DNA of 64,000 bases, from the NCBI GenBank assembly GCA_020744425.1, contig JAGMUV010000017.1, positions 806,001 through 870,000 on the forward strand, written 5' to 3'. A program made the position numbers and the translations under genes. Each line of letters begins with the position of its first letter. The stretch's first letter is position 1. Below the pieces are notes generated by a model. It was not told the origin of the DNA. It did no database searches and saw only the letters and a program-made list of their open reading frames with translations. The stretch comes from Dactylonectria macrodidyma. Taxonomy: Eukaryota; Ascomycota; Sordariomycetes; Hypocreales; Nectriaceae. This document shows positions 1 through 11,675 of this stretch, piece by piece.

Positions 1-518
1 TCGCTGTTCCAAGTCTTGCCGTGGAGACTTGCCAGCTGCTTGAGGGCGTCCCCGACGCGGCTCGGGGTCCACGGCTCGAGAGGCGTGCCAAAGGAGCACT
101 CGTCGGCGACGTTAGACATGATGACGATGCCCTGGCCGTTGACGGTGTCGGTGCCGCAAAACCACGTTCGCGGCAGCAACATATTCGTCACGGGGGCGAT
201 GTGGTAGTAGAACTCGGCCTCACGGCGATACGTCGCCCACATCTCGGGGAAGTGCTCGCGGATGACGGGGTTGAAGCCGCCCTTGACGCAGACGCTGGTT
301 GGGATCTCTGTCTCGACGCCTTCGGCGAAGACGAGGTCGACGAACAGCTTAGAAGCAGTGCCATGGCTAACGCCCGTCAAGGTGAAAGCCGTGACTGAAA
401 CGTCGAGGGCGTCAGAGAGCCACTCGGCAGTCACCTCCTCGGGCGTCATGGGCAGTGCCTTGTCCGAGTCGAACACACCCCGTGCGGCCTTGGGCCCGTA
501 GACGAGAGAGTTTGCCAT
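1..518 (-). CDS. EcKL/CHK-like small-molecule kinase, N-terminal part (runs off left edge)
   Basis: The reverse strand reads as one open frame from an ATG at 518 to the left edge, 172 codons with no stop, so the C-terminal half (catalytic loop and DFG-like region) is outside the window. The protein looks like the aminoglycoside-phosphotransferase superfamily, closest to the ecdysteroid-kinase-like/CHK group: a VCVKGG motif whose Lys79 is the expected ATP-binding lysine, Glu100 in the REAEFYYH helix, an IVIMSNV hinge at 131-138, and the typical LHGKTW at 165-170. Family members phosphorylate hydroxyl groups on small molecules such as steroids or choline-like compounds; the substrate here is unknown. 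A TATATATA stretch near 615 could be its promoter. No intron is seen in this part. Confidence 0.78.
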   Translation of the reverse strand, partial: MANSLVYGPKAARGVFDSDKALPMTPEEVTAEWLSDALDVSVTAFTLTGVSHGTASKLFVDLVFAEGVETEIPTSVCVKGGFNPVIREHFPEMWATYRREAEFYYHIAPVTNMLLPRTWFCGTDTVNGQGIVIMSNVADECSFGTPLEPWTPSRVGDALKQLASLHGKTWNS

Positions 519-2215
519 GGTGATGAGCGGGAGAAGTGACGTGCAGAAACAAGGACTACTCTGGGATATACGGAAACTGACCACTTGCAAGTTGGCAGCG
601 GTGTGGAGAGGGTGTTATATATACCTTGTCCAATGCGGACTCTTGAAGATTCCGACGAACATGGCTGCCCCTTGCCAACGAACTTACATCTAACCGTTCT
701 CTGCCTAGAGTTCGTTTTGCAAGTCATGCTATCGATGGTCCTATCACGGACCTCCCTGCCCATGTCGGAGGAGCATATGCACGCTGGTAATGACTACGTT
801 GCAGCGGCAATCGTGGAAACGAGCCTAATCCCCTGACAACGGCCAAGGAACGTACTCGTGTAAAACCCCTGCCAGACCACCAGGCGATGGTGTTGCAGTG
901 GTCTAGTCTGCTTGACTATACACACTAGAGACCCCGTCGACCCATGTCCCTAGGGTTCTCCGCAGGCCGTTTTAGCTCGGGGAAAACCGTTAATGGCGGC
1001 GCCTTGACGTTAAAAACGGAGAAACGTCGAGAACGACGGGTGGACCTCTCGAGGGAGCGCCATGAACGCAAGGGGTAGAAACGAGGCGTCAGCTATTTTA
1101 GATTTTCTTTTGCTAGGTCAATGGTGCGAACACGGAATATGCCGCCATCACAAGCCAGATAAAACGAGCACAACAGGTGAGGGATCAGCGCCCTGCAGCC
1201 AGATATGTGCCCGCCGGAATGATTTCCAAGCATCCCCGTCCCTGGGCTCTTGTCCTTCGTCCCTGATACTAGACGGCGCTAATCCTCAACGTCGGTACGC
1301 CAGCCCAATGCCCAACCTTGGCTAGTTTGGCGGCAGGGCTGGAGTAGGATCGACTATTCATGCACGGCCCGGGGATCGCCAGTCTGGCTTGCCTTATTTA
1401 GACTATTAACCCTCGGGTCATTCTCCTTGTCACTAGACCCGACTTGCAAGTTAGTCAGTGTCTGTACTCCGTACTCCATAAGTGAACTTACGACGTCCCC
1501 CTTTACGGTTATTCTTCGCTATATTCTTAGGGCGGAGTAGCATCGTTGCGAAGTACGTACGAACGCAATTTAGACTAGGAGCTCGAGGGATTCTTTCCCC
1601 GCTACGCTAGTTGCGGATCTCCCTCTCTGTCCGCCTGTCTCGCCACCCGCCACGCTCGCAGGACACCCTCTATGCGAGGCACGGAGGGCCGCCCTATTAG
1701 GGTCTCAGGTTACAAAGTCGGCGTCCAGCAGGGCAAAGCTAGTGACTACAGTTGTCTTGACAGGCGTCCGTAGGGTTTCCAGGCCGTAATAAGGGGTCCA
1801 CACTTTTAGAAACGCGTACCCCGTTCACATCCACAAGCTGAATTCTCTCCCCTTGCACCCTTTATTTTCGTATTCACCCGCCCATTATCACCGGTGAATC
1901 CTCTCGATTCAGGAGCCCAAAGGTCCATCCATCCGCCAAGGCTCATCTGATGAGCCTTGCTAGTCGCTGCCGCTGTCACATCGCCTGCATGGTGCCTGCG
2001 CCGCTGTGCCGCAAGGTCTCAGTGTCTGCCGACATCAACCTGGGCTCGCGGGGCTTTTTGATGCATTCTTAAGTGTTTTATTTCCCAGCGGCTCGGGTTT
2101 TCCATCTCGCAAACATCGACAAAACCGCCGCGGGTACGAAGCTCGTCCACCCGATGAGGCTCGCTGAGCAAGACACAAACATCTACACGGCGGCCCAGCG
2201 CTCCAAGCCAGCATC
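519..2215. other. Intergenic region, divergent between kinase and rhodopsin-domain gene
   Basis: About 1.7 kb with no convincing gene. It must contain the promoters of both flanking divergent genes; a TATATATA near 615 is placed for the leftward gene. The short frames inside (for example 1062-1325) have no recognisable motif and no intron logic. No repeat structure was noticed. Confidence 0.6.
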
Positions 2216-3461
2216 ATGAGCGCCGGAGATATCGACATCTATACCACGCCGGTCGTCCAACCGCCGGAGGGCGAGACGTCCAACTTTAATCGCGAATGGT
2301 CTAGCGTGCAGCTGGCGACTATCATCGTCTTCGCCATCACCTACTTTTTAGCCACGGTTTCCATGGTCCTCCGCTACATCACCAGCGCCGTCATTGCGAA
2401 GCAATGGGAGCTCGACGTTGGTGAGTCGACACGACTAGCTCGAACTTTCTCATAGCTAACAAGGTGCGATAGTGTTGATCACGCTGGCGTGGGGAGCGGC
2501 CTTGGGCTACTTCATCTCCGTCAGCTTCTGCATGCAGTACGGCTGGGGATCGCATGCCTGGGATATTACCATGGCCGAGATCTCGCAGTATTACAACGTA
2601 AGCGCCATAGTTTAACGCAACTGTACGATGAACTGACACGCGCAGTATCTCCTCCCCATGACATTGACCTACATGTGGTCTCCCACCTTGACGAAGCTCT
2701 CCATCTTGAGCGTGCTGCACAAGATCAGCCCGTCGACAAAATTCCGAGTGGGCGTGTATGCCATCAGTGCCATGCTTATCTCGTACACAATCACATTTAC
2801 CGTTCTCCTCTCTGGACCCTGCAACCCGGTTGATGCTGGATCTGGTGTCTGTCTCAACAATCTGGCCATCGCGCAGGTGGTTCTGAATATCTTTACCGAC
2901 TTAGCCATTATGATACTGCCTCTTCCCACGCTTCACAAGCTACAGATTCCTTTCCGCCAAAAGGTGGTAGTGGGCGGCATCCTGTCACTCGGATCTGCGT
3001 ATGTATCCCACGCCATGCCCCATGCATCGCCTTACTAACTGAGTCCAAGTGTCCTCATCGCATCCATCGCCCGAGCCCCATACGTCAAAATCATGGCCAC
3101 GAGTCTCGATTTCTCCCGCAAGCAGGCCGAAGCAGGCGTTTGGTCCCTGGTGGAGCTAAACTTTGGCATCCTGTGCAACAACCTAATGCGCCTGAAACCG
3201 TTCCTCAATCGCTACCTTCCCAAGCTCCTCACCATCCTCGGGCTTTCTTCTGGTCGATCTAAGCAGCAACCTGAGAGCTCATCGCGCGGCGACCGCAATT
3301 GGCGCCGTGGCAAGCCGGCGCATAGTTACCAACTCCGCAGCCTCGAGGCCAAAGAACCCAGGCGCAAGTACGACGATCCGGCTATTGAGGAATATGCCGT
3401 CGAAAGCTCCGACAAGGCTGGATCGCGACAAAATGGTAGCACAGACAGCATCCTAAGGTGA
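2216..3461 (+). CDS. Seven-TM integral membrane protein, fungal rhodopsin-domain family
   Basis: Four exons (2216-2420, 2473-2597, 2646-2998, 3050-3461) join in frame to 364 residues. The introns are 48-52 nt with good GT-AG ends, and the third has a perfect TACTAAC branch point. The product has about seven hydrophobic segments starting near residue 25 and a hydrophilic C-terminal tail of about 80 residues. Between two TM segments lies GPCNPVDAGSGVCLNN, the Cys-containing loop typical of the fungal rhodopsin-domain family (PTH11-like and SatP4-like proteins, PF20684). Such proteins sit in the plasma membrane and are thought to act as receptors or sensors, though most are uncharacterised. I see no CFEM domain at the N-terminus, so it is not a canonical PTH11. 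Ligand and pathway are unknown. Confidence 0.87.
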
Positions 3462-5068
3462 TGCTGGGAAGGGTAGGGGCTGCCACTAGTGAAGGACACA
3501 ACGCATTCTGGACACAGCCACCACGCCTGTATTATCATCAAGGCCTAACGTAATTAAAAACAGACGAATAGACTATGCACTCTTGTTACTATCGACTCCA
3601 TGGTTCTCATGTCCTTGACTCCCGCTGGCCGGCTGTTACTCGACCCAAGGCATCACAAAACACTCAGCCAAATTTTTAGGGGGTGTGGCCAGGTCAGGTA
3701 CCGGCAATATTCATACGAAAATTACTCCATCACAAGCGCTACCAGTTCGCATGCACCCGGCTTCACCTAATTGAGCCTACCTCGGCATAAAACTCATGCA
3801 TCATGCCTCTTTTTCGTATATCTGGTGATACTTAGCGTTAGGCCATTCCCTTAGGAGGATCGACGATGCCAGCCCTGTGCTATCAACATTTATAAGTTCG
3901 CAACGCCATCCCCAGACGGAACGCCACAGCCGCTGCGTATTCATGTGTCACCATTACCCATGAACAAGCCGAACGTATGCCCCTTTTAGATGATTACCCG
4001 TTGAAGAGGAGACTTCTGCGACAAGTTCGTCTAGTCGGCAAGCTGCATCGGGTGAAGATCTGAGCTGCCGCGGCCGCGTACCTGCGGCCTGTCAGCCCAC
4101 CACAAGACAATCTCGGGCCGCTGATTTAAGTTCCAACAGTTGTGAGGACGTGGCTCAAAGTGCCGATCAACACGTACAACTCAAGCCTAATGTCACTCTG
4201 CCGTGGACTGTTTTTAAGTTCGAGCGCTGCAGTCGCCTTCCCGCGCTTGGGATGTCTGCATTCCAATACAGAACTCCTGATGGGAAAAAGAAGCCCCTGG
4301 CCAGCTTTTGGGATGTTCAGTGGTGGCAAGTAAGTTCCCCCCCAGACACCTGTTGTCCAATAATCCCTGACGCGGTTCCGGCAGTTCTTTGTCATATCTT
4401 TCTTTGTCAGGGCTGCTAGGGTCCAACGCTAGGGCGACTAGGCAGGGACATGGATGTCACCGACATGGTGGATGCCCCGCAGCTAGTCAGGATCCCGGGT
4501 TGAGAAATTCTTCCTTGAGAGCAGTACCCAGGAGCCCGGGATTCATTACTGTTGCTTTCATGCGTCTCAAACACGACGCCTACGTAGGACGGCAATTTCA
4601 AATGAGGAAGCAAGGACAAACAAATATTCGGGTTCTATCAAATCACCATTACGGGGACTAGCCTTCGTTTCTACTATTTATAGAGCATCAAGGTCTATTA
4701 GTTTTTAATGAGTGTCAAACTTGAATTCCGTCGACTGCCACAATGTAGTGCTCGTGGGTACTCTGGGGTTGATGGTGGCATCGCTATGAGTAATATGAGT
4801 TGGGTCCTATCCGTTCCGTACGCTCTTCATTTCACTCAAAATCATTCACTCCCTTTCTCTGTCTACTGCAAATCAAGATGTATTTGCCACCCTAGCACAA
4901 AAGCTTTTTCAGGGAGACCAGTGCACCAAATGTGAGATTGAAATGTTGAGATGAGACGTTAAGACAGAGCTACCCTAGAGAAGAATATACCACACTCCAT
5001 GATGTCTATTCATTTGCGGCAACGTATGATTAAATACAATGACGCCAGTTTACTGACCATTGAATCGT
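3462..5068. other. Intergenic region (3' ends of two convergent genes)
   Basis: About 1.6 kb between the 3' end of the rhodopsin-domain gene and the 3' end of the leftward transcription factor gene. Overlapping short frames on both strands around 4126-4661 are uninformative. No repeat, RNA gene or domain was recognised. Confidence 0.55.
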
Positions 5069-6729
5069 TTAGTAGGTGTCGCCAAAATTGTTTAGGATGG
5101 TCCAGTCCTGATCCAAATCCATCATCAGGGCATCAGTCCAAGATGCATCACCTGGAATGTCGAGACCAACACCTTCCCCGAACAGTGTGGCGTGCGATGA
5201 CATTGGATCGCCCATAAATGGCCCCAAATACTCGAACGTTTGAGACTCCATCTCAATACCTAGGGCACTGATTGGAGGAGCTGCGCCTGAAACCTGACTT
5301 GTTGCCGTATGACCTTGATCAAATTGGTTGTGCGCCTGTGGGAGATATGTCCCGACAGACCCGGCACTTTCGGATTTGCGGCGGCACAATACTAATCCAA
5401 AGTATGGTATGAAAATCTTTTCAGGGTCCTCGTTCGGTGCACCTTTCTGGGATTGACTGCCCCGAGATCTCATGAGCATCTCAAGAGCATTACAGCACTG
5501 CGACGAGATTTTGGATCCATCTTTCTTCACGTTTCGACGAAAAATATCTCGTACGGAATCAAGGAGGGCCATGTCATCGTTTGAGCTTGAAGACCTTGCA
5601 TGGTGACCCAAGTCATGAACTCCGAGGATAAGGAGTACTGCGGCCATGAAAGAAAGGAAAGCAGTGGTCTTGCACTCAAAGAGGTAGGTCCCGTCGACGG
5701 TGGAGTGGAGGAGCAAGAAGCGCTTGAGCATTTGTCGGGAAGCCTCCATGCAAGCGTGTTTGCTGATGATTGATGTTGGCGTGGTGACTGACTTTGCCAT
5801 AAAAGGTAGATGGAGATAGGTCCTGATGTGGAAGAAGTAAAATTGCAGCAATACTCTTTCTCTGAGTTGGTCATTGTGCGTTCGACGAGACATTTCGTCT
5901 GCTGTATCCCACCATTCGTCGGGAAGCAACGCTGTGAGCGTGTCAAATTCTTCGTCGAGGCTCAGAGTTTCAGCAATGGAGGGCTTCGAAGAAACGAGAT
6001 TTCTTTCGATGAGTTTTCCTGCGATCATAACGGTCCGCGTGATTAATTGCGCTTCCGCTGGCTGGTCATGCGCCAGTTGAGAAGTAAAGTAGCTGTCATT
6101 AAACCCATGCGGCACCCCTAAAAGGAGGCTCGTGAATCGATCTCCGTGGAATATTGTCCACCAGATGTTGTTGGCGATTACCGGCTTGTTGTTGGTACGA
6201 TAAAGTCCCTATTTGTATTATCAGCGCACTTGTCCTCTTCAAGCCCCATGAGGATATCACGAACTAGAAGCTGCGCGATCGCCATGCCTTTTCGCCAGAT
6301 GAGCCACGAACGACGAGGGTGGCCCACTTCTGTGAGCGATTTGGCAAGCAGGATGAGGCATTGCAAACCCTCGACGGTAGATACATATTCAGTTTCCGAG
6401 ATGACAAGGCTTTCCACAATGGCGTATAACTGATGATACCTGTTTAAGCAACGGGCATAGGCGGTAACGAGCGTGCCGAGAAGCGAAGGGTTACCGCTCG
6501 TGTAGGTACGCGAAGCAAACGCAAGCAAACCCTCGGCTGGTTCGTCGACGTTGAGGTGGGTCTTGAAGCGGAAGCTTTCCCACCAGGATCCGTGCTCGGA
6601 GAGAGTCGCCATGATCGAGTCGTAGCTGGGTAGCGCCGAGCGGAGGGCGGTGCACACGTCTTTGGCCCTGCGCTGGCGCATTTGGGATACGTTGTGAAAC
6701 CGTGAACCTTCGCGGTTGGTTGGGGACAT
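5069..6729 (-). CDS. Fungal-specific transcription factor domain protein, no zinc cluster found
   Basis: Two exons (6729-6265 and 6208-5069) join across a 56-nt intron (donor GTTCGT, acceptor AATAG) to give 534 residues. The junction rebuilds AQLLGLYRTNN, and the next exon carries WWTIFHGDRFTSLLLGVPHG, the hallmark of the Fungal_trans middle homology region. Family members regulate transcription in the nucleus, usually through an N-terminal Zn2Cys6 cluster. Upstream coding-like sequence can be spliced on (acceptor just above 6774 adding LWSTGSATDETSK, then a segment near 6827-6911), but no CxxCx6C pattern occurs up to about 7230. Start is therefore uncertain: 6729 is the first ATG inside a secure exon. 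Either the protein lacks its own DNA-binding domain or the first exon escaped me. Confidence 0.75.
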
Positions 6730-7805
6730 TGTCTTGGATGTTTCATCAGTGGCAGATCCCGTCGACCAGAGCTACAGAGTCATGATGTGAGTTGGATGAA
6801 GCATGGAATGGCAAAAGAAATTATACCTCGCTGTCTGCGATGAATGAGACCAAGGGAACCTGGTTGCTTTCTTCGTTGCTTAGGACATCAGCATCTGAGT
6901 CCGCTATGTCCGAACTGGATCAGGTCAGTCAACGCCCAAAAAGAGGGACAGAGTCCTTGCAATGTCAGGTCTTGGATCGGCGCAACGAGCGCGATGGAGC
7001 TTTGAGTAGGCTCGATCGGTGGGATAGACCCAGGAGTAGGCTCAACTCGTGTGGCAGAGCTCAGCGTAGTGTGCCCACTGCTGGCTGGGCTTGGAAATGG
7101 TTGCTGGAGCTGATCGACGCATCGACTGCCGCGAGAGGAACAAGGCGAGCAGACCGAGGAGTTGGGAGGAAATAAGCAGCGAATTTTGCGACGTCGGCCT
7201 ATTAATCCTCAGCCAGAAGCACAATATTTTGGATCAAAGGAGGGCAATCGGACACTCATTGCAGCTGTGCGTTCCTTTTCTCATCCGCTTCCGCACCCTC
7301 GCTTGCTGGGCATTTGGGCCGAGCCCGTTTAGAGCGACTTCGTCCATGACGGAGATTGAGACGGAGGTTTGAGGCACGGAGATTCTGAGATGAAGCCGAC
7401 CGCCGTTGGAGTGAATTTAATGATTAGATGAGAAAAAGATGAGATTCCGTCCGTCTCAGTTGGATAGCTAACGGACGAGTTCGGGTTGATGCTTACGTCC
7501 GTCAGCATCAGCTGCTTCGTCCGAATCACGTGACCGTAATGGTAGAGAGCGCGGCCGTGGTCCGTCATTCGTCCGTCTGATCGTCCGTCCGTCCGATCAG
7601 TGTAGGCACGTCTAACACACAAGGCAGGAACTTGAGATATCAGGATGTTTCATGGCTATAAGTATGGGCGCAAGCTGTCTTGCCAGAAATGTTTCTAACC
7701 ATTCAGAACAGAACAACAATTCAATTCACAATTGACTTACATTCCACCCATCCATAATCAATCACCCACCTTTCACGCATCCCAATCTAACCTAACCACC
7801 CCAAA
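6730..7805. promoter_or_regulatory. Divergent promoter region with clustered CGTCCG motifs
   Basis: About 1.1 kb between the leftward transcription factor and the rightward SDR gene. The part nearer the SDR holds many copies of GTCCGTC or its complement (about 7447, 7496, and a dense run at 7557-7595), a CACGTG E-box at about 7527, and a TATAAGTA box near 7658, roughly 150 bp before the SDR start. The part nearer the transcription factor (6774-6925) looks coding and may be extra 5' exon sequence of that gene. Confidence 0.5.
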
Positions 7806-8800
7806 ATGTCTTCCATCTGGCTTGTTACAGGAACCACTTCCGGAATTGGAGAGGCTTTGGTCCGACAGATTTTGTCCCGCGGAGACAAAGTCATTGCCTC
7901 TGGCCGCAAGGTCGAGGAGCGGCTTGGCCCGCGTATCCCCAAGTCGGAGAACCTTGCATTCCTCGAACTAGACATCACTGCTGGTCAGCAGCAGATCGAG
8001 GCACAGATAGAGAAGGTCTGGGCAATTTTTGGCTCTATTGACATCTTGATCAACAATGCTGGCCGTGCCGGTATCAAAACAGCCGAAGAGGCAGAGTAAG
8101 TCAACTTTTCCCTCCGGCATCAGCATACAATCAACATGAAGCAACAAAATGGGCGCTGACACTCCTTAGTGATGACTTTGTCAATCAAATGTTCCAAGTC
8201 AACGTCTTTGGGCAGATGCGTGTTACGCGTGCCATTTTGCCGCTGCTCCGCGCCCAGGGCCATGGCTGCATCGCCTTCACCTCGTCCAGCTCCGCGTGGG
8301 CGCCTCTCCCCTACATGTCGCACTACGGATCCTCCAAGGCCGCCTTGAGCGCCTACATTGAAGGGCTTCACAAGGAAACAGCCCCCTTGGGCATCCGATG
8401 CGTCGCTATCGAGTGCGGTGGAGCTCCCACATCGCTGGGCCAGCCACGCGAGGAGGGCAAGGACACTTTCATACTCCCAGCCATCGAAGGCTACCTGCCG
8501 CTTTTCGGGGAGCTGATGGAGCGCTTTGCCAAAGACCCCCTGGCTGTTTCGCCGGGAGATGTGACTAAGATCGCCAAGAGCATTGTCGAAATTGTTCAGA
8601 GAGATGGTGTGGCTGAAGGACGACCCTGGCCTATCCGTGTCCCACTGGGCTCCGACGGCTGGGGTCATGCCCATCAGAAGTGCAAGGAGCACTTGAAGGT
8701 CCTCGAGGAATGGAAATCTGTGGCCTTTAACACTGACCGCGATGGGCCGGCGTCCACTGCCATTGAGTCGATGCATAAGTTCACGACTATCCTTGAGTGA
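7806..8800 (+). CDS. Short-chain dehydrogenase/reductase (classical SDR)
   Basis: Two exons (7806-8095, 8170-8800) give 306 residues. The Rossmann-fold cofactor motif TGTTSGIG lies at residues 8-15, the NNAG structural motif near residue 83, and a Ser-Tyr-Lys catalytic set is visible as the TSSSSAW segment followed by YGSSK. This is a typical cytosolic NAD(P)H-dependent oxidoreductase acting on an alcohol or carbonyl; the fungal subgroup includes many secondary-metabolism and detoxification enzymes, and the substrate cannot be read from the sequence. The ATG sits in a good context (CCAAAATGTC) after an A/C-rich leader and a TATA box. The intron donor GTAAGT and acceptor TTAG restore EADDDFVNQMFQVNVFG exactly as expected for the family. 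Confidence 0.93.
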
Positions 8801-9096
8801 GAATGGAGATGGTGCGAATGATCTGAGTGGGTTCAGTTCTCTTGACGCTTTCAATTATGATAATTCCGCTGGTTAGGGAGGAGGATGAGAGCAGACTTAA
8901 TTTGATAGACGACCAACTTCATGTTTCTCCTTGTATTTTAACATCTTCAACACTCAAACATCCTCAAACTTTTAATGCATTGACCCCCTACACTTGTGTC
9001 AACTCCCTCCATGCAGAGGTGTTTCTATCTGAGACTCTGTTTCCGTGCTATTGGCGAAAGCTGAATTGCCATGGCCAGTTTGCCCGGAACACCTCT

Positions 9097-10353
9097 TCAA
9101 CTTGCTAATGTCAATCCCATGAGTTTTGCTAAAGCTTCCGCAATGTCCCTCGCAAATTCCTCATCGTTGATATCCCGCTCGTCTTCGATAATTTCGACGC
9201 CAGTACCTTCCAGCGTATTCCGTATTCCTTCAAACAGCTCTTTGTCGCTTGATGGATCAGCAAAAGGTCCATCTGGCGTCGAGATGGCGCTGACTCCGTT
9301 GGTCGGGATCCACACCTGGATCTTTGTTGGGTTCTTTGTCGCCTTTAGTTTGTTGCCTATGAACTCGCCAACGAGCTTGCCTTCGTCTGCCGAAGTTCTC
9401 ATCAAGGTAACCATAGGATTGTGTTCGAACAACTTCCTGTGCTGGTACTTTTCTGGTACCGTAGATCTGGGGCCAAAGTTGGACATGTCGGTCGCTCCAA
9501 GTGAGACAATGCACGGTATCTCGGCTCGAACAGCTGCCTCAAACCTGTCTGGCGCGCAAGGCATGATGCCCCCGGTGATCAGATCGCAAACCTCTGTTGT
9601 GGTTAAGTCCAAAACAGCATCCAGCCGACCCTCAGTGACAAGCCTTTCCATTGCTCGACCCCCGTGGCCTGTCGCGTGAAAGACATACGTCTCGATCGGG
9701 TACTTCGCCTCGAGATGTGCCCGTATTGCGGTTACTGCGGGTGTTGTGACGCCAAACATGGTGATGCCGACTCTTTTCTTGCCTCCAGCGATGGTTTGCT
9801 GCTCGTCTTTCTTTCGTTTTGCATATGACAACGCCATACTCGCGATAGCAGCCCCAGCATTGCTTAGAATATCTTTCAATAGCTGGTTCAAGCCTGCGAC
9901 GTCAACAACTGAGTACATCAGTGTTACATCTGATTCTCCCACGAGAAAGCTTGTATCTCCGCTCGCGACAGTCGACACGATCAACTTGGGAAATCCGATC
10001 GGCAGCGCGTCCTTGAACGCCGCTGCTGCAAGAGAAGAGCCGCAAGAACCACCAGCCGCCACGACGCCATCTATTGAGCCATGCGCAAAGAGGTTCTTGA
10101 TGAGTTTGGCTGCGCATTCACCCATGCAGCTGATGAACTCGCCTCGTGGTAGATGTGACACATCTGTGTTATTTCCGTATCGTTCCACTAGTTCAGACTG
10201 GCGAATGTGAATAGCGCTGTGCTCGGAGTCGTGTCGGCCGACATCTATCAAGAGGGCATTGATAGAATCTCCATGTTCTTGGATCCGGTCGCGAAGGAAG
10301 AGGAGCTCCTCCAGCTTTGTGTCGCAGGTACCAAGGATCGCAACGGTTGCCAT
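9097..10353 (-). CDS. UPF0261 / Tm-1-like ATP-binding domain protein
   Basis: A single uninterrupted exon of 418 residues. It begins with ATVAILGTCDTKLEELLFL and carries a glycine-rich AAGGSCGSSLAAAAF loop near residue 100, both typical of the UPF0261 family. The same fold forms the ATP-binding N-terminal half of tomato Tm-1. The biochemical role of free-standing microbial members is not settled. The start lies 307 bp from the divergent start of a TIM-barrel protein equivalent to the other half of Tm-1, which suggests co-regulation and a common function. Length is full for the family and no damage is seen. The 3' end converges with the SDR gene 296 bp away. Confidence 0.9.
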   Translation of the reverse strand: MATVAILGTCDTKLEELLFLRDRIQEHGDSINALLIDVGRHDSEHSAIHIRQSELVERYGNNTDVSHLPRGEFISCMGECAAKLIKNLFAHGSIDGVVAAGGSCGSSLAAAAFKDALPIGFPKLIVSTVASGDTSFLVGESDVTLMYSVVDVAGLNQLLKDILSNAGAAIASMALSYAKRKKDEQQTIAGGKKRVGITMFGVTTPAVTAIRAHLEAKYPIETYVFHATGHGGRAMERLVTEGRLDAVLDLTTTEVCDLITGGIMPCAPDRFEAAVRAEIPCIVSLGATDMSNFGPRSTVPEKYQHRKLFEHNPMVTLMRTSADEGKLVGEFIGNKLKATKNPTKIQVWIPTNGVSAISTPDGPFADPSSDKELFEGIRNTLEGTGVEIIEDERDINDEEFARDIAEALAKLMGLTLAS

Positions 10354-10660
10354 GTTTCTCGTTAACCTTCGATAGCAGAAGGTTTACACATGAAGAACGC
10401 GATCAAGTCAGACCCCGCACTGGACTTGTCGCGACAGAAGCATGCATACGAGACCCCTCAATCATACGTCACCTTGCAGCCGTGTTCGTGTCTCGGCATC
10501 GACGAGCCGGCTATGCAGCAATGCAAGTAATCAGAATGATGGCGTTGATTGGAGGTCCACCGAATGACTAATTATAATTGCCTCAACTTGGTGATTCACG
10601 AACTTCGGTATTTTCTCCACGTAAGCTCTTTCTTTTCACTGCTTGACACAACACCAGAAC
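10354..10660. promoter_or_regulatory. Shared divergent promoter of UPF0261 and TIM-barrel genes
   Basis: 307 bp separate the two divergent ATGs. No clear operator repeat was found. The arrangement means one control region can serve both genes. Confidence 0.6.
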
Positions 10661-11570
10661 ATGGCACCCCCAACAGACAGAAAGCAGATCCTTGAGCGGC
10701 TCTGGGCTCAAATTGCCCAAGGCAAACCCATTGTGGGTGCCGGCGCCGGAATCGGTCTTTCAGCCAAGTTCATCGAAGCCGGCGGCGGCGACTTGATCAT
10801 CATCTACAATAGTGGCCGCTTCCGAATGGCCGGACGAGGCTCACTTTCCGGCTTGATGCCCTACGGAAATGCGAACGACATTGTCGTAGATATGGTACTA
10901 TCATTCCCAGCCACTCGGTGATTCACTGCACTGCGCAACTATGTACTGACTGCAATAGGCCAAAGAAGTGATTCCCATTGTCAAGCATACTCCAGTCATA
11001 GCCGGAGTCTGTGGCACTGATCCGTTCCGCGACATCCCTCGTTTTATTCTTCAACTGAAAGATCTTGGGTTTACGGGGATCCAAAACTTTCCAACTGTGG
11101 GACTCATCGATGGCCAGTTCCGCGCCAATCTTGAAGAGACTGGCATGTCGTACGATCTCGAAGTGGACGCCATTCGTTCCGCTCACGAGGTTGGGATGCT
11201 GACCACGCCGTACGTCTTCAACGTGGAAGAAAGCAAGAAGATGACGCGTGCTGGAGCGGATATCCTCGTGGCACACATGGGCTTGACGAGTAGCGGGTCG
11301 ATTGGAGCCGCTACGACAAAGACATTGGATGAGTCGGTGGAACTGATACAGCAGATCCGTGATGTCGCTGTGGGTATCAAGCCGGACATCATTGTTTTGT
11401 GTCATGGTGGTCCCATTGCTACTCCGGAGGACGCTGCTTATGTTTTGAGCAGAACAAAAGGCATTCACGGATTCTATGGCGCGAGTTCGATGGAGCGGCT
11501 ACCAGTAGAAGAGGCCATTACCAACATTACAAAAACCTTCAAAGGTTTGGAACTGCCGAAGCAGTCATAG
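10661..11570 (+). CDS. PEP-hydrolase-like TIM-barrel protein (Tm-1 C-terminal-type)
   Basis: Two exons (10661-10894, 10959-11570) give 281 residues. The sequence starts with a short basic helix, then [17 protein letters not shown] and [19 protein letters not shown], features of the TIM-barrel PEP_hydrolase-like family (PF09370). Later segments [19 protein letters not shown], [15 protein letters not shown] and [14 protein letters not shown] are also family-typical. Bacterial relatives lie beside UPF0261 genes, and in tomato the two domains are fused in Tm-1; here they are a divergent gene pair. Enzymatic activity is not proven for the family. The intron (64 nt) has a TACTGACT branch point and joins [14 protein letters not shown] in frame. 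The first ATG, at 10661, matches the family start. Confidence 0.9.
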
Positions 11571-11675
11571 CTACAGGTCAACAAGATTTAATAGAGAACT
11601 CTCAATGTCTCACCCCGGGAATACCGCATTCAAAGAAATCCCAAATCAGCGATGCACAATATAATTACATGAGCC

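Noticed and set aside
1062..1325. Rightward 87-codon frame
   Set aside because: No motif, no splice partners, random composition.
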